A DNA stretch of 64,000 bases, from positions 62,001 to 126,000 of the forward strand of contig JAGCVS010000004.1 in the NCBI GenBank assembly GCA_017962235.1. The letters are read 5' to 3'. The stretch's first letter is position 1; each line of letters begins with the position of its first letter. A model generated the notes under the pieces. That model worked only from the letters and a program-made list of their open reading frames with translations. It was not told the origin of the DNA and made no database searches. Below, one piece after another: positions 45,434 to 53,004 of this stretch. Source of the stretch: Bacteroidales bacterium. Its GTDB lineage: Bacteria; Bacteroidota; Bacteroidia; Bacteroidales; UBA932. The translations under genes and the position numbers were made by a program.

Positions 45434-46327
45434 TACGATGTGCGATACCCACCAGTCACGCTCGCCGGGGAGAAGGTCCACGGGCGGGATTTCAATCAGG
45501 GTGTAGCAGCCGGGCTTCTGACGGAGCACTGCGCGGGCGGAGGCCACCAGTATCTGGCCGGTGAGGGCGGGATTGTTGATGCTCATCTTGAAACTGAAGT
45601 TCTGGTTCTGAGTCTTGCCGGAGACACCTTTGCGTATCAGGTTCACACCGTGTCCCATATCCTTTAGGGCATCCACGCTCTCAACCTGGAACACGTGGGT
45701 CTCGTCTGATGCAAAGTAGGGGTCTGCCTTCACCGCTGCGGCTATCTTTTCAAAGTCATAGCCGGGTTTTACTTGTACATACACCATGCGGCGGTGTACT
45801 CCCTGTCCGGTGGGGATGGTCATGGAGAGTGCGTCCTCAACCCCTTCAATGGCCTTTACAGCCACCGAATGTCCCATGCTCATGCCGGGACCGAAGTTGG
45901 TGTAGGTGATGCCCTTGGGGGCACATGCCTCCACTATTGCGCGTACCATGGAGTCGGTGCCGGGATCCCAGCCTGCGGAGATTATGCAAGCACGGCCGGC
46001 CTCCTGTGCGGCGGCCGCCAGCGAAGCGCGGAGCTCAGGAATCTTTGTGTGGATATCGAAGCTGTCCACGGTGCTGATGCCCAGCGAAAGTGCCTCCAGG
46101 GCGTGTTCCTCTACCTTGCGGGTGGGAGTTGCAAGTATGGCGACATCCACCCCTTCGAGCTCTTTTAAAGACGATACTACTTTGTATTCCGCTAGTTCTG
46201 CAGGGACGTCGGCGGCGTTGCGGCGCACGATGCCCGCTATCTCAAAATCGGGCGCAGCCTGCAGAGCCTCTATTGTATACTTTCCGATATTGCCGTAACC
46301 AACTACGGCTGCTCTGATCTTTGCCAT
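45431..46327 (-). CDS. ddh: meso-Diaminopimelate D-dehydrogenase
   Basis: The 298-residue NADP-dependent enzyme makes meso-diaminopimelate from tetrahydrodipicolinate in one step. The Rossmann start is AVVGYGNIGKYTIEAL. The substrate domain contains SAGWDPGTDSMVRAI, GPGMSMGHSVAVKAI and QVKPGYDFEKI, which are typical of Ddh rather than DapB or homoserine dehydrogenase. It lies 3 nt after dapA and ends the lysC-dapB-dapA-ddh operon, so no succinylase or aminotransferase (dapL) branch is needed here. Length fits the bacterial enzyme (about 300-325). Confidence 0.92.
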   Translation of the reverse strand: MAKIRAAVVGYGNIGKYTIEALQAAPDFEIAGIVRRNAADVPAELAEYKVVSSLKELEGVDVAILATPTRKVEEHALEALSLGISTVDSFDIHTKIPELRASLAAAAQEAGRACIISAGWDPGTDSMVRAIVEACAPKGITYTNFGPGMSMGHSVAVKAIEGVEDALSMTIPTGQGVHRRMVYVQVKPGYDFEKIAAAVKADPYFASDETHVFQVESVDALKDMGHGVNLIRKGVSGKTQNQNFSFKMSINNPALTGQILVASARAVLRQKPGCYTLIEIPPVDLLPGERDWWVSHIV

Positions 46328-46330
46328 ATG

Positions 46331-47212
46331 CTAAATAATACCTAAGTCTTTCAAAGTCTTTTCCATCACCTGCATCGTGCTCTCCTGCGCCGGAACCATG
46401 GGGAGACGCAGCTCGTTGTGAATCATTCCCATCAGTGACAACGCCGCCTTGGCGGGAATCGGGTTGCTCTCCACAAAGCAGTTCTTGAACAGGTCAAACA
46501 GACGGTGGTGTATGGGGCGTGCTGTGGACAGATCGCCGCTGAGCATCGCCTCGGTGAGGGTTACCATCTCGCGCGGTACAATGTTGGAGGCCACGCTTAT
46601 CACGCCGGCGGCTCCGGTAGCCATCAGCGAGAGGGTCTCGTCGTCGTTGCCGCTCAGCACCGCGAATCCTTCCGGTGCATGGGCGATGATCTTGGATATC
46701 TGGTCGTAATTGCCGGAGGCCTCCTTAACCGCGATGATGTTGGGGTGCTCCGCCAGTTTGAGGGTCGATTCCGCGCTGATGTTCACGCCGGTGCGGCCCG
46801 GGACGTTGTAGAGCACCACCGGCTTAGGGGCGAAATCCGCCACGGCGGTGAAATATGATACCAGACCGTCTTGGGAGGGTTTGTTGTAGTAGGGGGTTAC
46901 CACCAGGAATGCATCAGGTTCGTAGGGTGCCAGCACCTCTATGTTATTGCGGGTCATCACCAGGGAGTTGGTGCCCACACCCACCATCACGGGGCGTCCC
47001 TGGGCATTCTCCTTGGCAATCTGGAGTATCTGTATGCGCTCCTTGTCCATAAGGCAGGGGGTCTCGCCGGTGGTGCCGAGCGGAACCAGGAAGTGGACTC
47101 CCGCCTCTATCTGGAACTTGACAAGGTTTTCAAAAGCCTTGTAGTCAACCTCCTCGTTAAGGAAGGGGGTTATCAACGCTGTTCCGCAGCCTTGCAGTTT
47201 GAGTTGTTCCAT
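46331..47212 (-). CDS. dapA: 4-Hydroxy-tetrahydrodipicolinate synthase
   Basis: The 293-residue TIM-barrel lyase condenses pyruvate with aspartate semialdehyde. It shows GTTGETPCL near residue 45, the tyrosine-containing VLYNVPGRTGVNIS, and the Schiff-base lysine in IIAVKEASGNYDQI, followed by LSGNDDETLSLMATGAAGVISV. It follows dapB by 10 nt and precedes ddh by 3 nt. All key residues are visible and the length is normal. Confidence 0.96.
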   Translation of the reverse strand: MEQLKLQGCGTALITPFLNEEVDYKAFENLVKFQIEAGVHFLVPLGTTGETPCLMDKERIQILQIAKENAQGRPVMVGVGTNSLVMTRNNIEVLAPYEPDAFLVVTPYYNKPSQDGLVSYFTAVADFAPKPVVLYNVPGRTGVNISAESTLKLAEHPNIIAVKEASGNYDQISKIIAHAPEGFAVLSGNDDETLSLMATGAAGVISVASNIVPREMVTLTEAMLSGDLSTARPIHHRLFDLFKNCFVESNPIPAKAALSLMGMIHNELRLPMVPAQESTMQVMEKTLKDLGII

Positions 47213-47222
47213 AGCTTCTGAA

Positions 47223-47894
47223 TTATATTATCAAGTCTTTGAATTCGTGTACGCCGGTCACGGTCTCCGTCATGAGGGCGGCCTGTACGGCCCCCTGTGC
47301 CAGCCCTTCGCGTGAGAACGCCTCGTGGCTCAGGGTAATCTTGTCGCAGCCGCCGGTGAGGGTGAGGGTGTGGATGCCCGGCACTTCGCCAATGCGGTGC
47401 GAGGTGATGGGGGTTTCGTATCCGCCGGCAGCGTCCACAATCTTGCCCAGACTGATGGCGGTGCCGCTGGGGGCGTCCAGTTTGTGGATGTGATGCGTCT
47501 CTTCTATCGTGGTTTTGTAATCCCCTACGCCTGCCGCCAGTTTCGATAAGTATTCGGCCGTCTTGAAGAGGATGTTTACTCCGATAGAGAAGTTGGAGGC
47601 ATAAATCATCGTGGTGCCGCACTTGTCAAAGTATGCCACCACATCGTCCTGAATGTCGTTCCATCCGGTGGTGCCCACCACCGCCGCCTTGAAGTTCTCA
47701 GCTATGAAGCGGTAATTGGCGCGAAAGGCGTCGGGTGTTGTGAAATCTATGCATACGCATTCGCGGGCAAGCTCCCTGGGCGTGGCGGTAATATCCTCGC
47801 TGCACGCCGCACACTCTATGCCGCGTTGCAGCAGCACCTGTTCTATCATGTGCCCCATGCGGCCATAGCCGCTTATAATAACCTTAATCGCCAT
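47223..47894 (-). CDS. dapB: 4-Hydroxy-tetrahydrodipicolinate reductase (short form)
   Basis: The 223-residue reductase has the Rossmann motif ISGYGRMGHMIEQVL and, at the centre, VVGTTGWND, SNFSIGVNILF and ETHHIHKLDAPSGTAISLG, the catalytic His-His and lysine/SGT motif. Its C-terminal FSREGLAQGAVQAALM block is typical. At 223 residues it is shorter than the about 250-270 common elsewhere; the N-terminal coenzyme domain is compact, but no motif is lost. It overlaps the end of lysC by 11 bp, indicating coupling. Confidence 0.94.
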   Translation of the reverse strand: MAIKVIISGYGRMGHMIEQVLLQRGIECAACSEDITATPRELARECVCIDFTTPDAFRANYRFIAENFKAAVVGTTGWNDIQDDVVAYFDKCGTTMIYASNFSIGVNILFKTAEYLSKLAAGVGDYKTTIEETHHIHKLDAPSGTAISLGKIVDAAGGYETPITSHRIGEVPGIHTLTLTGGCDKITLSHEAFSREGLAQGAVQAALMTETVTGVHEFKDLII

Positions 47895-49257
47895 TTTCGA
47901 AGAAAGTTTTGTGGAGCTTGCGGATAACCGATACCATCTCCGGACGGTCCACCACGATACTCAGGTTCAGGAAAGAGGAGCCCTGCGACATCATGTAAAT
48001 CTTGCTGTCGCTCACCGCATCGAACACGGCTGCAACAGCTCCCTTGACACCAATTATGTTTTTGCCTATTATGCTAACCTGGCTCTTGTCACGGTCTACG
48101 GTGATGTTGCCATATCGCTTGAGCTCCGCGGTGACGGGGTCTATGGAAGCGGAGGCGTCCACCGTTACTGAGACGCTCGCCTCCGAGGTGCTTATCATAT
48201 CTACGGATACCCCGTGCTTCTCAAATGCAGAGAAGATCTTGGTGAGGAAGCCGGTGGTGTTTATCATCTTTGGCGAGTAGATGTTTATCACCCTGATATT
48301 CTCGTTGTAAGAGATGCTCTTCACGCCGTCGAATATGCAGGAGCCGCCCAGCACAACAGTGCCCTCGGCCTCCGGATTCATGCTGTTGAGCACATAGAGC
48401 GGGATGTTCTTGGTGGCAGCGGGCTCTATCGAGAGGGGGTGGAGCACCTTTGCTCCGAAGCGGGCCAGTTCCGCAGCCTCTTCATAAGAGAGCTTGCCGA
48501 TGCCCTTGGCTTCCGGAACGATGCTGGGATCTGCGGTGCAGATACCGTCCACGTCGGTCCAGATCTCAATGCGGTCGGCGTCCAGCACCATGCCCAGCAG
48601 AGAGGCGGAATAATCGCTGCTGCCGCGGCCCATAATGGTGGGGTCGCCCTCCATGGTGACTCCCACAAAACCCTGCGTGATCACAACGTCGGCAATCTTG
48701 AACGCCTTCTCAATGATGCTGTTGGCGCGCTTTGCCACCTCCGGGGTATTGGCGGTGGCGCACATGTAGTCCGGAGTGGTAATCATAAAGTGCCGGGCGT
48801 CCACCAGCGATGTCTTTATGCCCAGCGCATTCATCATGAAGCAGACGATGTTGCTGGAGAGATACTCTCCCATGGAGAGCATGTAGGCCTTGTCTGCATC
48901 GGGAATCTGTCCGCCCAGGTGCGCCTTGGAAAGGGTCCAGAGCGAGTTGCAGTATTTGTCTATGATATTGTTGATGTCTGTCGTGTCTGGGGTGGGACGC
49001 TTGGCGGCGATACCCAGCGCAAGCTCGTCCACAATGTTTTTGTGGCGGTCGCGCAGAGAAGTTATTATCTCCTCGCTTTTCTCCTTGTCTCCCTGCTCTG
49101 TGTACTCTACGGTCTGGTGGAGCAGGTTGGTGACGTTTGCGCAGGCGGATAGCACGATTACCGGCTTGCTGCGCATCTTCTTGGAAATGATGGAAATGGT
49201 CCTGCGGATTGCGGCGGCGTCACCGATGGACGTCCCGCCAAATTTCATTACTATCAT
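47884..49257 (-). CDS. lysC: Aspartate kinase (monofunctional)
   Basis: The 457-residue kinase phosphorylates aspartate, the first step to lysine, threonine, methionine and diaminopimelate. The start MIVMKFGGTSIGDAAAIRR holds the KFGGTS motif. GFVGVTMEGDPTIMGRGSSDYSA is in the kinase core, and two ACT domains (about 300-457, NIRVINIYSPKMINTTGFLTKIF onward) give feedback control. There is no homoserine dehydrogenase fusion. As the first gene of lysC-dapB-dapA-ddh, it is likely the lysine/DAP-dedicated isozyme. The promoter region is shared with the divergent 49363 gene. Confidence 0.95.
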   Translation of the reverse strand: MIVMKFGGTSIGDAAAIRRTISIISKKMRSKPVIVLSACANVTNLLHQTVEYTEQGDKEKSEEIITSLRDRHKNIVDELALGIAAKRPTPDTTDINNIIDKYCNSLWTLSKAHLGGQIPDADKAYMLSMGEYLSSNIVCFMMNALGIKTSLVDARHFMITTPDYMCATANTPEVAKRANSIIEKAFKIADVVITQGFVGVTMEGDPTIMGRGSSDYSASLLGMVLDADRIEIWTDVDGICTADPSIVPEAKGIGKLSYEEAAELARFGAKVLHPLSIEPAATKNIPLYVLNSMNPEAEGTVVLGGSCIFDGVKSISYNENIRVINIYSPKMINTTGFLTKIFSAFEKHGVSVDMISTSEASVSVTVDASASIDPVTAELKRYGNITVDRDKSQVSIIGKNIIGVKGAVAAVFDAVSDSKIYMMSQGSSFLNLSIVVDRPEMVSVIRKLHKTFFENGD

Positions 49258-49300
49258 TGCAGTATGCGTTATTTCAAGTGACGAAAGTAGTAATTATTAT

Positions 49301-49308
49301 CAAAAATA
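49301..49308 (-). promoter_or_regulatory. Predicted -7 promoter element for the lysC operon
   Basis: TATTTTTG on the minus strand fits TAnnTTTG, 43 nt before the lysC ATG. It is back-to-back (1 bp apart) with the -7 element of the divergent gene. Confidence 0.4.
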
Positions 49309-49309
49309 C

Positions 49310-49317
49310 TAATTTTG
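49310..49317 (+). promoter_or_regulatory. Predicted -7 promoter element for the 49363 gene
   Basis: TAATTTTG fits TAnnTTTG, 45 nt before the ATG at 49363, leaving a leader of about 40 nt that is AT-rich with no evident hairpin. Confidence 0.5.
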
Positions 49318-49362
49318 TATCGTCTTAATTGCGAAACAATTATTCATTAATTAATCAATACT

Positions 49363-50406
49363 ATGAAAACTCTTAAAATGATTGCTGTCGTGGCCCTCGC
49401 AATGGTTATGGCAGTTTCTTGCAAGAATGCTCCCAAAGAGGAGAAGACTCCCATCGGCGTGCAGCTTTACAGCGTTCGCGACGATATGGCAAATGACTTC
49501 TACGGCACTCTCAAGGCCGTTAAGGAGATGGGTTACGACGGCGTTGAATTCGCCGGTCTGTTCGGTAACACTCCGGAGCAGGTAAAGGCTTGGTGCGAAG
49601 AGCTCGAGCTGAACCCTATTTCAGCACATGTGCCCCTGGCAGACATGGTGGCTGACATCGATGCTGTTATAAACACTTACAAGACCATCGGCTGCAAATA
49701 CGTAGCAGTGCCTTATCTTCCCGACGAGCTCCGTCCCGGCACCGACCAGTTTGTAGCTACCGTGGCTGCCGTTGCTGAAATTGGCAAGAAGATGAAGGAG
49801 GCTGGTCTGATTCTTCTCTACCACAACCACGACTTTGAGTTCAAGACCGTTGAAAACGGCGCTTACGGCCTCGATTATCTCTATGAGAATGTTCCCGCTG
49901 ACCTTCTCCAGACGGAGCTTGACCTCTGCTGGGTTAAGTATGCTGGCGTAGAGCCCGCAGAATACCTGCGCAAATACAGCGGCCGCGCTCCCGTGGTTCA
50001 TTTCAAGGATTATTTCTTTGAGGGTGCAAAAGAGGGCGACCCCTATGCTCTCATCGGTATTGAAGAGGAAGCTGAGCAGCCTCAGACCACCTTTGAGTTC
50101 CGTCCCGTTGGTTGCGGCGTGCAGGATGTACCCGCCCTTCTGGAGGCTTTCAAGGATGCCGGCAGCCAGTGGATTATTGTTGAACAGGATTCCCCCAGCA
50201 TGGGCCTGACACCCCTTCAGAGCATCAAGAAGAGCATCTGCAACCTGCATCACCTCATGTGCCCCGGCGAGTGCTGCAAGAAGGATTGCTGCAAGGAAGG
50301 TGAAGGCGAATGCTGCTATAAAGAGTGCTGTGACAAGCACGAAGGCTGCGACGAAAAAGCTTGCGACAAATGTGACGGTTGCGACAAAGAGTGCTGCGAA
50401 GAGTAA
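49363..50406 (+). CDS. Lipoprotein sugar phosphate isomerase/epimerase-like protein with cysteine-rich tail
   Basis: The 347-residue protein starts with a lipoprotein signal (MKTLKMIAVVALAMVMAVSC; lipobox AVSC). A TIM barrel of the xylose isomerase-like/AP endonuclease 2 fold follows (about 30-290), with GVQLYSVRDDM, MGYDGVEFAG, LYHNHDFEF, TELDLCWVKYAG, VVHFKDYF and IVEQDSP, consistent with metal-binding His/Glu/Asp sites. The last 56 residues (292-347, coding about 50236-50403) are remarkable: 16 cysteines in repeated CC and C-x2-4-C patterns with Lys, Glu and Asp, such as GECCKKDCC and DKCDGCDKECC. This looks like a metal-binding, metallothionein-like or zinc-knuckle tail. The barrel role is probably sugar isomerisation or epimerisation in the periplasm; the tail function is unknown. 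Confidence 0.85.
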   Translation: MKTLKMIAVVALAMVMAVSCKNAPKEEKTPIGVQLYSVRDDMANDFYGTLKAVKEMGYDGVEFAGLFGNTPEQVKAWCEELELNPISAHVPLADMVADIDAVINTYKTIGCKYVAVPYLPDELRPGTDQFVATVAAVAEIGKKMKEAGLILLYHNHDFEFKTVENGAYGLDYLYENVPADLLQTELDLCWVKYAGVEPAEYLRKYSGRAPVVHFKDYFFEGAKEGDPYALIGIEEEAEQPQTTFEFRPVGCGVQDVPALLEAFKDAGSQWIIVEQDSPSMGLTPLQSIKKSICNLHHLMCPGECCKKDCCKEGEGECCYKECCDKHEGCDEKACDKCDGCDKECCEE

Positions 50407-50426
50407 GCAAAATAATCCTTACACAT

Positions 50427-50468
50427 AAAACGAAAAGAGGTGGCCGTCCGGTCACCTCTTTTCGTTTT
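50427..50468 (+). terminator. Bidirectional intrinsic terminator between the 49363 gene and gdhA
   Basis: A 16-bp perfect stem (50427-50442 with 50453-50468), arms beginning AAAACGAAAAGAGGTG, that can extend by three pairs around a GTCC loop. A-rich on one side and T-rich on the other, it serves both convergent genes. Confidence 0.85.
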
Positions 50469-50479
50469 GAAGGGGGACT

Positions 50480-51829
50480 TTATACAATACCCTGTGCAAG
50501 CATCGCATCGGCCACCTTCATGAAGCCGGCGATATTGGCGCCCTTCACATAGTTGATGTAACCGTCGGGCTCCGTGCCGAACTCTACGCAGCGGGCGTGT
50601 ATGTTGGCCATGATACCTTTCAGCTTCTCGTCTACCTCTTCTTTGCTCCAGCCAAGACGCATGGAGTTCTGGGTCATCTCCAAACCTGAAGTGGCTACGC
50701 CGCCGGCGTTGGATGCCTTACCGGGAGAGTAGAGGATCTTGGCCTTCTGGAAGATGGAGATTGCCTCGGGGGTGGTGGGCATGTTGGCACCCTCTACCAC
50801 GCACTTGCAGCCGTTGTTAATCAGCATCTGTGCCTGTTCTGCGTTCAGCTCGTTCTGGGTTGCGCAAGGCATAGCAATGTCGCACTTCACGCTCCATGGA
50901 CGCTCGTTTGCAGTGTAGGTTGCAGAAGGATATTTCTCTGCATACTCACGGATACGGCCCCTCTGCACGTTCTTGAGCAGGAATACGTATGCGAGCTTCT
51001 CCTCGTCTATTCCGTCGGGGTCATAGATGAAGCCGTTGGAGTCGGAGAGGGTTACGACTTTTGCACCCAGTGCGGTTGCCTTCTGTGCTGCATATTGTGC
51101 AACGTTGCCGCTGCCGGAGATTGCAACCACCTTGCCCTTGTAGCTCTCGCCGCGGGTGGCGAGCATCGACTGGCCAAAGTAGCATGCGCCGTATCCGGTA
51201 GCCTCCGGACGGATAAGGGAGCCGCCAAAGCTGAGTCCCTTGCCGGTGAAAGTGCCGGTGAACTCGTTTGCCAGACGCTTGTACTGGCCGAACATATAGG
51301 CAACCTCGCGGCCGCCCACGCCTATGTCACCTGCCGGAACGTCTGTGTCGGGGCCGATGTGGCGGTAGAGCTCTGTGATGAAGCTCTGGCAGAAGCGCAT
51401 CACCTCCATGTCCGATTTTCCCTTGGGGTCAAAGTCGCTGCCGCCCTTGCCGCCGCCCATGGGGAGGGTGGTGAGGCTGTTCTTGAAGGTCTGCTCAAAT
51501 GCAAGGAACTTGAGGATGCTCAGATTCACGCTTGGGTGGAAACGGACACCGCCCTTGTAGGGACCTATGGCGCTGTTCATCTGTATGCGGTAACCTTTGT
51601 TGATCATTACTTCTCCCGAGTCGGAAACCCAGGGGACGCGGAACATCACGACCCTTTCCGGTTCTACGATGCGCTCCATCACTTTGAGCCTCATCAACTG
51701 CGGGTTCTCTACAATCATGGGAGCGACGCTGTCCACGACCTCCCGGACGGCCTGGTGGAATTCCTTCTCGCCGGGGTTCTTGGCAACGACATCTGCCATT
51801 AGTTTGTCTGCATACTCTTTAGGTGTCAT
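50480..51829 (-). CDS. gdhA: NADP-specific glutamate dehydrogenase
   Basis: The 449-residue hexameric enzyme makes glutamate from 2-oxoglutarate and ammonia. The start at 51829 (MTPKEYADKLMADVV) is the family start; a 41-residue extension from 51952 would cross the promoter. The substrate site shows GGVRFHPSVNLSILKFLAFEQTFKNSLTTLPMGGGKGGSDFDPKGKS, given here as the K-containing blocks PMGGGKGGSDFDPKGKS and GPYKGGVRFHP. The coenzyme site shows VAISGSGNVAQYAAQ with a following DSNG. Such enzymes are main ammonia-assimilation routes in gut Bacteroidetes. It is monocistronic, with a promoter at 51876-51883 and a strong terminator. Confidence 0.96.
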   Translation of the reverse strand: MTPKEYADKLMADVVAKNPGEKEFHQAVREVVDSVAPMIVENPQLMRLKVMERIVEPERVVMFRVPWVSDSGEVMINKGYRIQMNSAIGPYKGGVRFHPSVNLSILKFLAFEQTFKNSLTTLPMGGGKGGSDFDPKGKSDMEVMRFCQSFITELYRHIGPDTDVPAGDIGVGGREVAYMFGQYKRLANEFTGTFTGKGLSFGGSLIRPEATGYGACYFGQSMLATRGESYKGKVVAISGSGNVAQYAAQKATALGAKVVTLSDSNGFIYDPDGIDEEKLAYVFLLKNVQRGRIREYAEKYPSATYTANERPWSVKCDIAMPCATQNELNAEQAQMLINNGCKCVVEGANMPTTPEAISIFQKAKILYSPGKASNAGGVATSGLEMTQNSMRLGWSKEEVDEKLKGIMANIHARCVEFGTEPDGYINYVKGANIAGFMKVADAMLAQGIV

Positions 51830-51875
51830 AGGTTTGAAGATTATTTTGTTGTTATTTGTTGCAATTTGCAATTGC

Positions 51876-51904
51876 AAAGATAAATGATTTATTGATAATA
51901 CAAA
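51876..51904 (-). promoter_or_regulatory. Predicted gdhA promoter
   Basis: On the minus strand a perfect -7 TATCTTTG (51876-51883) lies 46 nt before the gdhA ATG. A TTTG at 51901-51904 stands 17 bp upstream of it, 2-3 bp short of the usual spacing, so its role as the -33 element is uncertain. The rest of the 51830-52035 spacer is AT-rich with nothing else I can name. Confidence 0.5.
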
Positions 51905-52020
51905 TAATATCGCTCCAAAATAGTTTTGAACGCACTTTTCAACATGTTTCAAATTGTAAGTAAGAATAGCGGCCGTGATTGAATTTTTGCGTTTCTGAGT
52001 ATTTCTTCGTAATTTAGTTT

Positions 52021-52028
52021 GATATTTG
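52021..52028 (+). promoter_or_regulatory. Near-consensus -7 element for the CaCA exchanger gene
   Basis: GATATTTG differs from TAnnTTTG only at the first base and ends 7 nt before the ATG at 52036, so the leader would be at most a few nucleotides. Confidence 0.35.
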
Positions 52029-52035
52029 CACGCGT

Positions 52036-52989
52036 ATGATGTATGTGTGGTTTATAATCGGTGTAGCGCTCACCCTTCTCGGGGCCACCTGGCTGGTGGA
52101 CGGCGCCAGCGGTATTGCCAAACGCTACAAAGTATCTGAATTCGTTATAGGCGTGTGTATTGTGGGCATTGGCACATCCATGCCGGAACTTACCGTGAGC
52201 CTTCTGGGAAGCATCAAGGGGAGCGCCGCAATAGCTATCGGCAACATAACCGGCAGCAACATGTTCAACACTCTGCTGATACTGGGCGTCACCGCACTGA
52301 TAAATCCCATTGCATTTACCAGTGATAATCTCAGGCGCGACATGCATCTCAATACGATTGCATCGGTCGTGTTGCTGCTATTCGCGTATCTGCCAATAAC
52401 GATACATCCGGCAGAGTCTCTGGAGATATCCCGTTTGGAGGGATTGCTTTTCCTGCTTCTTTTTGCCGGATATCTGATTATGACCTTCCGCAGCGGCTGC
52501 GCAACCGAGGCAGAAGAGGAGCATCAGTCTGCCACAAAGCAGCTATGGCTGCTGATTGTGATGGTGCTCGCCGGCATCGCATGCCTGGTGCTGGGGGGCC
52601 AGCTGTTTGTGAACAAGGGCATCGAGATTGCCCGTGCACTCAAGGTTTCAGAGACGGTGATTGCCATCACCTTTATGGCGTGCGGAACCTCCCTGCCGGA
52701 ACTTGTGACCTGCATAGTGGCGGCGGCAAAGAAGCGCAACCAGCTGGCGCTGGGCAATATCCTGGGTTCAAACGTCAGCAATATACTGCTGATATTGGGA
52801 TGCAGTTCGCTGGCACGTCCGCTGGCGGTGGATACCGTTAACCTGGACGGCTTCGTGATCTTGATAGGCGTGGCGGTGCTGCTCTATTTGAGCGCTCTGC
52901 TTCCAAAGCGGAACGAATTGTCGCGCTATAAGGGTTTCATATTTATACTTCTCTACGCTGCATATATCTATTTTGTGGTACTTGCATAA
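52036..52989 (+). CDS. Calcium/sodium antiporter (CaCA family, YrbG-like)
   Basis: The 317-residue inner-membrane protein has about 10 helices and the two inverted alpha-repeats that define the family: GIGTSMPELTVSLLGS with GNITGSNMFNTLLILG in the first half and CGTSLPELVTCIVAA with GNILGSNVSNILLILG in the second. The conserved Glu and Asn of each repeat are present. It exchanges Ca2+ or K+ for Na+ or H+; the ion pair is not readable. It precedes the DUF819 gene by 15 nt in the same direction. Confidence 0.92.
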   Translation: MMYVWFIIGVALTLLGATWLVDGASGIAKRYKVSEFVIGVCIVGIGTSMPELTVSLLGSIKGSAAIAIGNITGSNMFNTLLILGVTALINPIAFTSDNLRRDMHLNTIASVVLLLFAYLPITIHPAESLEISRLEGLLFLLLFAGYLIMTFRSGCATEAEEEHQSATKQLWLLIVMVLAGIACLVLGGQLFVNKGIEIARALKVSETVIAITFMACGTSLPELVTCIVAAAKKRNQLALGNILGSNVSNILLILGCSSLARPLAVDTVNLDGFVILIGVAVLLYLSALLPKRNELSRYKGFIFILLYAAYIYFVVLA

Positions 52990-53004
52990 CTAAATCTTAA
53001 CGAT

